DNA of 64,000 bases, from positions 1,736,001-1,800,000 of the forward strand of contig OZ243947.1 in assembly GCA_965214375.1 (NCBI GenBank). Direction: 5' to 3'. The position numbers and the translations under genes are program-made. The first letter of the stretch is position 1; the number at the start of each line of letters is the position of its first letter. Source of the DNA: Endobugula sp965214375. GTDB taxonomy: Bacteria; Pseudomonadota; Gammaproteobacteria; Pseudomonadales; Cellvibrionaceae. Under the pieces are notes generated by a model that was not told the DNA's origin, did no database searches, and worked only from the letters and a program-made list of their open reading frames with translations. Shown here in pieces: positions 9,089-17,997 of the stretch.

Positions 9089-9886
9089 TTAACCTGTTCT
9101 CCACGTGGTCAATGCGCCAACCATTCGATCGTGTGTCGCATTTTCAGCCGTTATTACTGCTTTAAAACCGGCGGCACCGGCCTCTTTTGCAACACGGTCT
9201 CCAGGCACTAATAGTGGCTGCTGCTGCAACCAATGTAAATCATCTTTTGCGATGATGTCGCATAAATTTTGTAAACTTTCGCCGCTGTGGACCGTGGTGA
9301 TCGGTTGTTTAACCGTACCACGGTATTCTCGAGCAAGCGTTTGCGGCACAGTAGCTGTGCGCTGACGCTGATATAATTCGCAATAGTCTACCTTGGCTCC
9401 TCGTAGTGATAGTTCGTCAGCCAGTAGAGTACGCCCACCACAGCCCCGAAAAATTAATATTTTTTGGTCTGCAAGCAACTGCAACTGCGGGTGCGACAAC
9501 AACGCTTCACTATTCATTGCCTGCTCAGCCATATACAGAGTGGCACCCCCCATAACATCCAATGCTGCTTGCAACTGTTGTGCTGTTGCTTGCCCAATGG
9601 CAAAAAAATCAATACCTATCGGTAGTTGGGGCCAGTATTTGTCTAGCCATTGCATGCCATAACGGACGGCATTCTGGCTGATAAAAATCGCTTTTTGATA
9701 TTCACTAAACGACAAGATGCGATCAATAATTCTCTGGCGCCCCTCGCGATCATCAATAGGCACAATATCTATCACTGGCTGACAACTGACTGTAGCGCCA
9801 AGGCACTGTAATTGCTGCGCCCACTTTTCTGCTTGCTCTTGCGGACGTGTTACCAGTATATGTAAGTGTGCCAATGAGAGTGTCAT
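9089..9886 (-). CDS. hemD: Uroporphyrinogen-III synthase HemD
   Basis: HemD cyclises hydroxymethylbilane, inverting ring D, to make uroporphyrinogen III in the cytoplasm. The 265-residue protein shows the two-domain Rossmann-like pattern: ILVTRPQEQAEKWAQQL at the start, FISQNAVRYGMQW in the first domain, and ILIFRGCGGRTLLADELSLRGAKVDYCELYQR in the second, then TTVHSGESLQNL. Sequence conservation in this family is low, so position 15 bases after hemC and before hemX adds weight. The start at 9886 places LVTRP at the expected distance from the N-terminus. Confidence 0.93.
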   Translation of the reverse strand: MTLSLAHLHILVTRPQEQAEKWAQQLQCLGATVSCQPVIDIVPIDDREGRQRIIDRILSFSEYQKAIFISQNAVRYGMQWLDKYWPQLPIGIDFFAIGQATAQQLQAALDVMGGATLYMAEQAMNSEALLSHPQLQLLADQKILIFRGCGGRTLLADELSLRGAKVDYCELYQRQRTATVPQTLAREYRGTVKQPITTVHSGESLQNLCDIIAKDDLHWLQQQPLLVPGDRVAKEAGAAGFKAVITAENATHDRMVGALTTWRTG

Positions 9887-9901
9887 GACAGAATATTATG
9901 A

Positions 9902-10864
9902 TTATTTTGTATGGTAGACATCACGTAAAATGTTATCCGCACCTTGCGCCAATAGGCGTTCGGCCAATTCAATGCCCATTGCCTCCGCCTGTTCAGGGGC
10001 AGAAATGATCTCTTGTTTTAAAAGTTGCGAACCATCAGGAGCGCCGACTAAGCCACGCAACCAGAGCTGTTGATCATGATCGTCAGAGTGAATGGCATAA
10101 CACGCGATAGGCACCTGGCAGCCGCCATCTAGGCGTCGATTCATTGCTCGCTCGGCAAGCACACATTCACTGGTTATGCGATCGTTGAGCGGTGCCAGAC
10201 ACTCCTGCACCTGTTCATCATCAATACGGCACTCGATGCCTACAGCACCTTGTCCACCCGCAGGTAGACAGGTATCAACATCAATGCGCTCAGTGATGCG
10301 CTCTTCCATACCCAATCGCATTAAACCTGCGGCAGCCAACACAATCGCATCGTACTGGCCTTCATCCAGCTTGCGTAACCGCGTATTCACATTACCCCGT
10401 AAAACTTTTATTTCAAGGTCAGGACGAACAGCCAGCAATTGACATTGACGTCGCAAGCTGGACGTACCCACGACCGCACCTTGTGGCAAATCAGAAAAAC
10501 GGTTGTACTCATTGGAAACTAATGCATCACGTGCATCTTTACGCTCACAAACCACGGCCAATGCCAAACCCTCGGGAAACGCCATCGGCACATCTTTCAT
10601 AGAGTGGACAGCGATATCTGCTTGCCGATTAAGTAGCGCCTGTTCGAGCTCCTTAACAAATAAACCTTTACCGCCAACTTTAGCCAGAGGCACATCGACC
10701 ATATGGTCTCCACGGCTGGTCATTGGTAACAACACAACCGTCAGTTGCGGATGTATAGCTTCAAGCCGCGCCTTCACATATTCAGCTTGCCACAACGCTA
10801 AAGGGCTTTCACGTGTGGCAATGGTCAAGGTATTTCTAGTGTGAATATCTTCTGGTAACGACAT
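9902..10864 (-). CDS. hemC: Porphobilinogen deaminase (hydroxymethylbilane synthase) HemC
   Basis: HemC condenses four porphobilinogens into hydroxymethylbilane on a covalently bound dipyrromethane cofactor. The 320-residue protein carries the full family signature: IATRESPLALWQAEYV, LAKVGGKGLFVKELE, AVHSMKDVP (catalytic Asp), VGTSSLRRQCQL, LRGNVNTRL. The cofactor-binding Cys is about residue 249 in LDGGCQVPI. It is the first gene of the minus-strand hemC-hemD-hemX-hemY operon. Its promoter must lie in the 90-base gap that it shares with the divergent DUF3833 lipoprotein gene. Confidence 0.97.
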   Translation of the reverse strand: MSLPEDIHTRNTLTIATRESPLALWQAEYVKARLEAIHPQLTVVLLPMTSRGDHMVDVPLAKVGGKGLFVKELEQALLNRQADIAVHSMKDVPMAFPEGLALAVVCERKDARDALVSNEYNRFSDLPQGAVVGTSSLRRQCQLLAVRPDLEIKVLRGNVNTRLRKLDEGQYDAIVLAAAGLMRLGMEERITERIDVDTCLPAGGQGAVGIECRIDDEQVQECLAPLNDRITSECVLAERAMNRRLDGGCQVPIACYAIHSDDHDQQLWLRGLVGAPDGSQLLKQEIISAPEQAEAMGIELAERLLAQGADNILRDVYHTK

Positions 10865-10954
10865 AGTTATAAAAACGGATAATCATCAATTTTCTCAACA
10901 GTGATCATACCACATCAATATTACATATATAGCGCCAAAGACAGCGAGGTTATT

Positions 10955-11563
10955 ATGTGCGTCACAACATTACACTACGACAAACGACACAATTATAAAA
11001 CGTTTATCACGATTGTATTTATTGTCGTTATGACAAGCTCTTGTAGCTCTATCTCTATTGATTCCTACCGCAACACGCAACCAAACATCCAGTTAGAGAC
11101 CTTTTTCAATGGTGAACTAGCCGCTTACGGCATTGTGCGTGATCGTTCTGGCAAAGTAATACGGCATTTTAGTGAGGCGCTCACAGGAACTTGGACAGAT
11201 GGCACAGGTATACTGGATGAAATATTCTGGTTTAATGATGGCGAACGCCAAACACGCATATGGACAATGACACCAAATGATCAAGGTGGCTATACGGGTA
11301 CTGCAGGTGACGTAGAGGGCAGCGCGTCGATTCAAACACAGGGTAATGCGATTAACTTACGTTACACATTGCGCCTACCTTACAAAGACAGCGAAATCAC
11401 TGTCAGCATGGATGATTGGATGTATCAAGTGGCTCCCGGCGTTGTCATTAATGAGCCAATGATGCATAAATGGGGCATACACGTGGGCAAAGTCACACTG
11501 ACGATTATTAAAAAAGAGGCTGTGAATAATTTATTTAACTTCCCGCCACAAGCGCCAAAATAG
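10955..11563 (+). CDS. DUF3833 family lipoprotein
   Basis: This 202-residue protein matches the DUF3833 pattern: an NIQLETFFNGELAAYGIVRDRSGKVIRHF segment, then GTGILDEIFWFNDGE, then DDWMYQ and a C-terminal GKVTLTI strand. ATG 10955 is chosen because a GAGG lies 7 bases upstream and it puts a signal peptide with a lipobox (VVMTSSC) at residues 20-33. The frame extends upstream to 10901 without a better start. Proteins of this family are beta-rich envelope lipoproteins of unknown role. It is divergent from hemC and convergent with algR. Confidence 0.85.
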   Translation: MCVTTLHYDKRHNYKTFITIVFIVVMTSSCSSISIDSYRNTQPNIQLETFFNGELAAYGIVRDRSGKVIRHFSEALTGTWTDGTGILDEIFWFNDGERQTRIWTMTPNDQGGYTGTAGDVEGSASIQTQGNAINLRYTLRLPYKDSEITVSMDDWMYQVAPGVVINEPMMHKWGIHVGKVTLTIIKKEAVNNLFNFPPQAPK

Positions 11564-11566
11564 CCA

Positions 11567-12316
11567 CTATAACTCGCTCAGTAATTGCTTCAGCTTACCT
11601 GCATAACGACGACCGACAACGGGCTGAAAATAAATATCTTTTAAACGCACCTGATAAAAACCTTCAGTAGCGCGCTCCAGCCCTTGGATGTAGGCCAGAG
11701 GAATCAACGCATTGCGATGTACGCGTACAAATGCCGGAGCAAATTGGTTCTCAAATTCCTTAAGCGTGCCATCAATTAAATGTTCGCCTTCTGTTGTGAT
11801 AACGGTAATATATTTATTGTCTGCTAATAAACAGCGCACGGTTTCTACAGGCATTAAATCAAAACCCCGATGACTACGAGTGCTAATATGTTTTGGTAAC
11901 TCAACCGCTTCATCCAGATCTGGTTCATTTTGATTGGTAATACTATTGAGCTGCGCTTTATTAATTCCCTGTGCTTTTTCCAATGCTTGCTGTAATTGAT
12001 TCACATTAATGGGCTTTAATACATAGCCCGCAGCAAAAGCTGAAAATGCTTCTAAGGCATACTTTTCATACGCTGTTGTAAAAATAACCGCAGGTGGATT
12101 GTGCAGTTCACTGACTCTTTTGGCTAATTGCAAACCAGTTTCTCCGGGCATTTCAATATCTAACAATGCCACAGAAGGATCCAGCGTTTGAATCAAATCC
12201 CAAGCTTCTGCCGCATTCGCAGCCGTACCGATTACCTCATGCCCCAATTCTTGTACCAGACGCAACAAGCGTTCTCTTGCCAGCGGCTCATCATCAACAA
12301 TAAGAATATCTAACAT
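11567..12316 (-). CDS. algR: LytTR-family response regulator AlgR
   Basis: AlgR is a response regulator with an N-terminal receiver domain (ILIVDDEPLARERLLRL; phospho-acceptor Asp about residue 53 in VALLDIEMPGETGL; switch Lys in AGYVLKPIN). Its C-terminal LytTR DNA-binding domain is marked by NKYITVITTEGEHLIDGTLKEFE and FVRVHRNALIPLAYI. In Pseudomonas it controls alginate, pili and other surface functions. It lies 6 bases after algZ, which is broken here, so AlgR may now act unphosphorylated or with another donor. The algR frame itself is intact at 249 residues. Confidence 0.93.
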   Translation of the reverse strand: MLDILIVDDEPLARERLLRLVQELGHEVIGTAANAAEAWDLIQTLDPSVALLDIEMPGETGLQLAKRVSELHNPPAVIFTTAYEKYALEAFSAFAAGYVLKPINVNQLQQALEKAQGINKAQLNSITNQNEPDLDEAVELPKHISTRSHRGFDLMPVETVRCLLADNKYITVITTEGEHLIDGTLKEFENQFAPAFVRVHRNALIPLAYIQGLERATEGFYQVRLKDIYFQPVVGRRYAGKLKQLLSEL

Positions 12317-12322
12317 GAATGT

Positions 12323-13441
12323 TTACCCTTGTGTGTTTTCGTCTTCATTTTTTGTGGGAATGGTGACCGTCACTTCGTACGCCATAGTTTGCCTACCACG
12401 CACGTTATGTTCAATGGCTTTTGATTCAATAAACGCACGCTTGCCATAATGTGCTTGCAAACGGTGTTCGATATTTTTTACTGCCATACGATTATTTTTG
12501 GGATTGGACGATGGCTTGGATATGAGTAAATGTTGTTGCGGCTCTGGCAATGGATTGACCACACGGATGAGTAACGCACCGCCTTCGCGCCATGATTCAA
12601 ATTTAATTGTACCGCCTTCGGGTATTTTTTGAATACCATGATATACCGCATTTTCCAAAAGTGGTTGCAATAATAATGAAGGGACAACCAGATCATCGGC
12701 AGACTCATCCAACATCCAAACAAATTTTAGACGGTCACCCAAGCGGACCTGTTCAATATCAACATATCGACGACATAAAGAAATCTCTTCTTCCAAAGTC
12801 ACTAAGCTATGCTCACGCAAGCTCACACGGAATAACTGACTTAAATCTTCAAAGACTTTTTCGGCACGCTAGGGATTAACAGGAATCAAACTCGCCACAG
12901 CGTTCATGGAGTTGAACAAAAAATTAGGACGAATACGTGCATGCAATGTCTGTATACGTGAACTTAACTCAGCTTCCTGTGGGTAACGTAGCTGTTGCTG
13001 AATATACAAAAAACGCAAGATAATCCCAGCAAAAATTGCCGATAGCAACATATGCTTAATCAGAATGAGCGGGTCAACCGTACGATTTATCATGTATTGT
13101 GCCCCTAGCAGCACCAGCAATGACACCAACAACACCGTTAAATACGCAAATATCCCTGCCGCTCTGACAGGCAGATTGGATAGATGACCGGCAAGACGAC
13201 ATAACAGCAAGGTTGAAAACAGTACAATCCACTGCACGGTTAACGACACCAAACCCAAGTGCCACCATGAAAAGTTATCGAGAGAGCTACTCGCTAATAC
13301 CAGAGCCACCGCAATCAGCTCACCTGCGATCACCAGGCTCAGTACCGCCGTGGAATGACATAGCTGTGGTAGAAAAGCGCTCTCCGTCACCTCAGGATCA
13401 CGGGCATTAATTGAAGAAAACAAGGTTTGCAGCCATTTCAT
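12323..13441 (-). pseudogene. algZ: LytS-type sensor kinase AlgZ/FimS, interrupted by TAG and lacking its phospho-His
   Basis: The two halves of AlgZ lie in one frame, split by a TAG at 12869-12871. The upstream half has four to five membrane segments and the kinase H-box; the downstream half has the dimer and ATP-binding parts (LFRVSLREHSLVTLEEEI, LLQPLLENAVYHGIQ, VKNIEHRLQAHYG). At the stop the family reads Pro-Glu-Arg/Lys-Ala-Glu, so GAG-to-TAG is the likely change. Independently, the H-box reads RPNFLFNSMN: the phospho-acceptor His normally in RPHFLFN is Asn at residue 173, a CAT-to-AAT change. The sensor is therefore doubly dead by sequence. An ATG-led restart at 12826 would give only the ATPase part. 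Confidence 0.9.
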
Positions 13442-13485
13442 ATGTGCAGCATACCGTAAATCAGGTACTTCGATAATAGTTGCGG

Positions 13486-13491
13486 TATAAT
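13486..13491 (+). promoter_or_regulatory. Probable -10 element upstream of argH
   Basis: A perfect TATAAT lies 54 bases before the argH start in the 103-base gap shared with divergent algZ. No convincing -35 element is seen at 16-18 bases upstream. Confidence 0.35.
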
Positions 13492-13544
13492 TGCTGAAAA
13501 TTTAATGCCATTCACCAATAACTTGCCTCCAAGAGTTCAGATAC

Positions 13545-14939
13545 ATGAGTCAACAAGAAGAGTCACCCATCAAACCCTGGGGCGGACGTTTTAGCGAAGC
13601 CACCGATGCCTTTGTAGAACGCTTTACCGCATCCGTTAATTTTGACCAGCGCATGTATCATCAAGACATCAATGGTTCTATTGCACACGCCACCATGTTG
13701 GCAAAAGTTGGCGTACTGACGGATGACGAGAAGCAACAGATTATCAAGGGACTGGAAGCCATCCGTAGCGATATCGAATCTGGCGCCTTTCATTGGTCGG
13801 TAACGCTAGAAGATGTCCATATGAACATCGAGGCGGCATTGACTGAACGCATCGGCATTACGGGGAAAAAACTCCATACAGGACGCTCACGAAATGATCA
13901 GGTAGCGACCGATATTCGTCTATACGTACGCGATGAAATTGATGCAATTGCCAAAGAATTAATACGTTTACAAGAAGGCTTATTAGAGGTCGCCGAACGC
14001 GAGGCAGCCACTATTATGCCCGGCTTTACCCATTTGCAAACGGCACAGCCTGTCACTTTTGGCCATCACCTGTTAGCGTGGTTTGAAATGTTACAGCGCG
14101 ATTATGGGCGCTTAATGGATTGTCGCAAACGCGCCAACCAATCACCGCTAGGTGCCGCAGCACTGGCAGGTACGACCTATCCGATTGACCGAGAATATAC
14201 TGCCGAATTATTAGGCTTCGAAAAACCCACCAACAATTCTTTGGACTCTGTTAGCGATCGTGACTTTGCCGTTGAATTCTGCGCCTTTGCCAGTTTGCTA
14301 ATGACGCATCTGTCACGTGCCAGTGAAGAACTGGTCTTGTGGACCTCAGCACAATTTGATTTTATCGATTTACCCGATCGTTTCTGCACCGGCTCTTCCA
14401 TTATGCCGCAGAAAAAAAATCCTGATGTACCCGAGTTAGTGCGCGGTAAAACGGGACGAGTTAATGGGCACTTAATCAGCCTGTTAACCGTAATGAAATC
14501 ACAACCACTGGCTTACAATAAAGATAATCAAGAAGATAAAGAACCCTTGTTTGACGCACTCGATACCGTGAAAGATTGTTTGCGCGCGTTTGCCGATATG
14601 ATACCTGCAATCACCACTAAAAAAGAAAACATGTATGAAGCGGCCAAACGTGGATTTTCTACGGCGACTGATCTGGCAGATTATCTGGTTCGCAAAGGTA
14701 TTCCTTTCCGCGACTCACATGAAATTGTTGGCAAATCTGTCGCTTATGGCATTGACAATGGAAAAGATTTATCGGAAATGACACTAGAAGAATTAAAACA
14801 ATTCTCGGACGCCATTACGGATGATGTATTTGATGTATTAACACTGGAAGGTTCAGTTGCCGCACGCAACCATATTGGCGGCACAGCACCGGAGCAAGTA
14901 AAAGCAGCCGTTGCTAGAGCAAGAAAAACTCTAAGTTAA
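13545..14939 (+). CDS. argH: Argininosuccinate lyase ArgH
   Basis: ArgH splits argininosuccinate into arginine and fumarate, the last step of arginine synthesis. The 464-residue protein has WGGRFSEATD near the start, TGRSRNDQVATD around residue 115, MPGFTHLQTAQPV near 160, the fumarase/aspartase superfamily signature GSSIMPQKKNPD around 285, and a normal C-terminus. Length equals that of typical bacterial ArgH. The gene is divergent from algZ-algR, the same neighbourhood as in Pseudomonas. A long inverted repeat follows the stop. Confidence 0.98.
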   Translation: MSQQEESPIKPWGGRFSEATDAFVERFTASVNFDQRMYHQDINGSIAHATMLAKVGVLTDDEKQQIIKGLEAIRSDIESGAFHWSVTLEDVHMNIEAALTERIGITGKKLHTGRSRNDQVATDIRLYVRDEIDAIAKELIRLQEGLLEVAEREAATIMPGFTHLQTAQPVTFGHHLLAWFEMLQRDYGRLMDCRKRANQSPLGAAALAGTTYPIDREYTAELLGFEKPTNNSLDSVSDRDFAVEFCAFASLLMTHLSRASEELVLWTSAQFDFIDLPDRFCTGSSIMPQKKNPDVPELVRGKTGRVNGHLISLLTVMKSQPLAYNKDNQEDKEPLFDALDTVKDCLRAFADMIPAITTKKENMYEAAKRGFSTATDLADYLVRKGIPFRDSHEIVGKSVAYGIDNGKDLSEMTLEELKQFSDAITDDVFDVLTLEGSVAARNHIGGTAPEQVKAAVARARKTLS

Positions 14940-14942
14940 TTC

Positions 14943-15060
14943 AGAAATCAAGGGGTAAATCGGGAAATCAAGGGGTCAGAGTACTTGATTTCTGCAGCCT
15001 TTATGTGAGTTAATTTCAAAATCAAGAAATCAAGTACTCTGACCCCTTGATTTTTCTTGA
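14943..15060. repeat. REP-like element: 29-base perfect inverted repeat between argH and serA
   Basis: The left arm 14965-14993 and the right arm 15025-15053 are exact reverse complements over 29 bases, with a 31-base loop. Each arm contains the core GGGGTCAGAGTAC next to an ATCAAG word. Partial extra copies of the word flank both arms (14943-14956 and about 15055-15065). The core recurs in altered form at 16372 and 17906, so this looks like a REP/BIME family spread by a RAYT-type transposase not present in the window. The hairpin lies between convergent genes and could also stop transcription from both sides. Confidence 0.8.
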
Positions 15061-15064
15061 TTTC

Positions 15065-16294
15065 TTAGTGTAGTACTCTACAGCGAATAGTCCCCTCTAC
15101 TTCTTTCAACTGCTTTAATGCCAAGTCACTGTAATCTTTATCCACTTCAATAACAACGTAACCCACCTTGTCATTCGTCTGCAAGTACTGGCCACAGATG
15201 TTGATATTATTATCAGAGAAAATCTGGTTAATCGCTGTTAATACACCAGGAATATTTTTGTGGATATGCAATAAACGGTGGGTATTGGGATGTTCCGGCA
15301 GTGCAACTTCAGGGAAGTTAACCGAGCTAGTCGTCGTACCATTGTCAGAATATTTCACCAGCTTTTCTGCGACTTCCAAACCAATATTTTCTTGCGCTTC
15401 TTGAGTAGAACCGCCAACGTGTGGCGTTAGAATTGCATTATCAAATTCACGCAATGGACTGACAAATTCTTCATTGTTACCTTTAGGCTCAACCGGGAAA
15501 ACATCAATAGCGGTACCCGATAAATGCTTGCTTGCCAACGCTGCGGCCAAGGCATCAATGTCAACCACCGTTCCGCGTGCCGCATTCAGTAGAATCGCCC
15601 CAGACTTCATGGCTGCAATTTCTTTTTCGCCAAACATATTTTTGGTAGATGGACTTTCTGGCAAATGCAGCGTGACAACATCTGCCATACCCAAAAGATC
15701 ATATAAATTTCTGACCTGTTGTGCATTGCCTAGCGGAAGTTTGGTCACCACATCATAAAAGCGGACTTTCATGCCCAATGACTCCGCCAATACACTCACT
15801 TGAGAACCAATCGAACCATAACCGATAATGCCCAATGTTTTACCACGCGTCTCGTAAGAACCCACCGCACTTTTTAACCAACCACCTCGATGAGCCACGG
15901 CATTTTTTTCAGGGATTCCACGTAACAATAGAATCGCTTCTGCCAACACAAGCTCTGCCACACTGCGCGTATTGGAATACGGTGCATTAAATACGGCGAC
16001 GCCATGCACTTGTGCTGCCACTAAATCGACTTGGTTAGTGCCAATACAGAAACAACCCACTGCAACCAACTTATTCGCTGCTGCAAAGACTTTTTCCTTT
16101 AACTGGCTGCGAGAACGAATACCAATAAAATGCGTATCTTTGATCTTTTCAATTAAATCTTCTTCACTCAACGCCGTTTTATGATATTCAATATTGGTAT
16201 ACCCTGCTTCTTGCAGAGTATCAACCGCAGACTGGTGAACACCTTCTAATAACAGAAAGCGGATTTTGTTCTTTTCGAGAGAAATAGAAACCAT
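15065..16294 (-). CDS. serA: D-3-phosphoglycerate dehydrogenase SerA
   Basis: SerA oxidises 3-phosphoglycerate to start serine synthesis. The protein has the E. coli-type layout: a catalytic domain, an NAD-binding domain (GKTLGIIGYGSIGSQVSVLAESLGM), the His/Glu active-site region (ILTPHVGGSTQEAQENIG) and a C-terminal ACT domain for serine feedback (VLTAINQIFSDNNINICGQYLQT). From ATG 16294 it is 409 residues, near the E. coli length; the frame extends to a GTG at 16312, but the family begins at the VSLEK equivalent. It is convergent with argH and divergent from phr. Confidence 0.95.
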   Translation of the reverse strand: MVSISLEKNKIRFLLLEGVHQSAVDTLQEAGYTNIEYHKTALSEEDLIEKIKDTHFIGIRSRSQLKEKVFAAANKLVAVGCFCIGTNQVDLVAAQVHGVAVFNAPYSNTRSVAELVLAEAILLLRGIPEKNAVAHRGGWLKSAVGSYETRGKTLGIIGYGSIGSQVSVLAESLGMKVRFYDVVTKLPLGNAQQVRNLYDLLGMADVVTLHLPESPSTKNMFGEKEIAAMKSGAILLNAARGTVVDIDALAAALASKHLSGTAIDVFPVEPKGNNEEFVSPLREFDNAILTPHVGGSTQEAQENIGLEVAEKLVKYSDNGTTTSSVNFPEVALPEHPNTHRLLHIHKNIPGVLTAINQIFSDNNINICGQYLQTNDKVGYVVIEVDKDYSDLALKQLKEVEGTIRCRVLH

Positions 16295-16371
16295 CGGCCG
16301 ATAAAACCTCACAGATAGTAGTGATTAGGGATAAAATGGTACGTTAGAAGTGTGCTATTGTATCAGCAAAT

Positions 16372-16446
16372 AGGGGCCAGAGTCATTTTTCATGCACAAT
16401 GTTAATCCAATCATCAAAACCAAACGAAAAATGAGCCTGCACCCTT
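16372..16446. repeat. Degenerate REP-like inverted repeat between serA and phr
   Basis: AGGGGCCAGAGTCATTTTTC at about 16372-16391 resembles the reverse complement of the bases at about 16425-16445 (CATTTTTC against GAAAAATG, with G-rich outer parts). The GGGG.CAGAGT core matches the large repeat after argH. It is most likely another decayed copy of the same element. Confidence 0.5.
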
Positions 16447-16502
16447 ATATTGCAAGACATTAACCGTAAAAGTGTACACTTTAATTATTGCAGACATGAC
16501 TA

Positions 16503-17897
16503 ATGAACCTCGTTTGGCTACGTAACGATCTTCGACTACAGGATAACCCCGCTTTATACCACGCCAGTCGCCGCGGGCCCGTCTGCTGTGTCTATGCGGT
16601 AACACCTAAACAATGGCAAGCGCATGCTGATGCTCCTGCCAAATTGGCTTTTTGGAGAGCTCGTCTGATAGCACTCGAGCAAGAGCTGACAAGTAAAAAC
16701 ATTGCTCTTAAACTTGTTATGGCTAACACCTATCACAATAGTATTGAACAATTAGTCGCACTGGCTATCGACATTGCTGCTGAGACCTTATCGTTTAATA
16801 ATGAATATCCACTTCACGAAAAAAACCGTGATGACGATATTGAAAAGCGCTGCCAACAAAACGCTATCGCTGTTTATCGCTATGACGGTGATATCGTTAT
16901 GCCTCCGGGCACCGTCAGCACGCAACAGAATAAGATGTATCATGTCTTCACTCCCTTTTCACGCCAATGGCATAAAGTTGTTACCGAAGAACACCTAAAC
17001 GGTGTTCCTGCCCCAAGAAAACAACAGCCAACCGAGATTGAAAGCGATAATATCGCCACCACATGGACTGAGGAAGACAAAGACTTTCGTGAAGACTTAT
17101 GGCCTGTGACTACCAATAAGATCAACACACGTTTGGAGAGATTTTGCGTACAACGTGCACACGCTTACAAAGAGCAACGCGATATTCCATCTGTTAATGG
17201 TACTAGCACCATCTCGCCTTATTTGGCGTGCGGTGCCATTAGTGTGCGTCAGTGCATTACTTCTTTGCGACAACACTCTGAAGACTGGCGCAACAACCAA
17301 TGGGCCACCGAATTAATTTGGCGTGAATTTTACCGCCATTTAACAGCTAGCTATCCACACATCTCACGCTCGGAAAATTTTTTACGCTTTCCCAACAGTA
17401 TTCAGTGGCAAAATAATAAGACCTTATTTGAGGCTTGGTGCGAAGGTAAGACTGGCTTTCCTATTGTTGATGCAGCCATGAAACAATTGGTGCAAACTGG
17501 ATGGATGCATAATCGTTTGCGTATGATTACCGCCGCTTTTCTTACCAAACTATTATTAATTGATTGGCGCTGGGGCGAGCAGTTTTTTATGGCACATTTA
17601 CTGGACGGAGACTATGCCTCTAACAATGGCGGCTGGCAGTGGTCTGCCTCAACAGGCGCTGATGCCGCGCCTTATTTTCGTGTATTTAATCCTTATCGAC
17701 AATCAGAGAGATTTGACCCCGAAGGCATTTTTATTAAACGATTTTTGCCAGAACTAGAATCACTGAATAAGAAAGAGATTCATCAGCCCTCTTCTGAGAC
17801 CTGTACTGACAACCATTATCCAGAGCCCATTATTGACTATAAATTCGCACGTCAACGGGCGATTGATGTCTTTGCGGCAGCAATAGGTAAAAAATAG
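16503..17897 (+). CDS. phrB: Deoxyribodipyrimidine photolyase (class I CPD photolyase)
   Basis: The enzyme uses FADH- and light to split cyclobutane pyrimidine dimers. The 464-residue protein starts with the alpha/beta antenna domain (LVWLRNDLRLQDNPAL) and has the FAD-binding C-terminal domain with ISPYLACGAISVRQC, WATELIWREFYRHL, and WCEGKTGFPIVDAAMKQLVQTGWMHNRLRM. The most conserved stretch NNGGWQWSASTGADAAPYFRVFNP follows. These features and the length match the E. coli PhrB class. No lesion is seen. It stands alone, flanked on both sides by REP-like elements. Confidence 0.95.
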   Translation: MNLVWLRNDLRLQDNPALYHASRRGPVCCVYAVTPKQWQAHADAPAKLAFWRARLIALEQELTSKNIALKLVMANTYHNSIEQLVALAIDIAAETLSFNNEYPLHEKNRDDDIEKRCQQNAIAVYRYDGDIVMPPGTVSTQQNKMYHVFTPFSRQWHKVVTEEHLNGVPAPRKQQPTEIESDNIATTWTEEDKDFREDLWPVTTNKINTRLERFCVQRAHAYKEQRDIPSVNGTSTISPYLACGAISVRQCITSLRQHSEDWRNNQWATELIWREFYRHLTASYPHISRSENFLRFPNSIQWQNNKTLFEAWCEGKTGFPIVDAAMKQLVQTGWMHNRLRMITAAFLTKLLLIDWRWGEQFFMAHLLDGDYASNNGGWQWSASTGADAAPYFRVFNPYRQSERFDPEGIFIKRFLPELESLNKKEIHQPSSETCTDNHYPEPIIDYKFARQRAIDVFAAAIGKK

Positions 17898-17899
17898 TG

Positions 17900-17940
17900 C
17901 CCCAAAGGGATCAGAGTACCATGGGACTTTTTATGGAACT
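17900..17940. repeat. REP-like element after phr
   Basis: The core AGGGATCAGAGTA at 17906-17918 differs at few positions from the core of the large inverted repeat at 14965. It is followed by CCATGGGACTTTTT, an imperfect dyad with the bases before the core. It is likely a third, decayed copy of the same family within 3 kb. Confidence 0.45.
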
Positions 17941-17997
17941 TTACAGAATTTCATCTATCTATAAAGAACACATTGATTCAATCACGGGTAAAAGATT

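Noticed and set aside
8774..9211. Plus-strand open frame opposite hemX and hemD
   Set aside because: It lies antisense to two well-supported heme genes and its translation is Cys/Ser-rich without any family pattern.
14965..15053. Insertion-sequence ends
   Set aside because: Inverted arms are separated by only 31 bases with no transposase gene or target duplication visible; a REP/BIME-type element fits better.
16414..16605. Minus-strand small frame over the phr start
   Set aside because: It spans a REP-like repeat and the phr coding start; composition is not protein-like.
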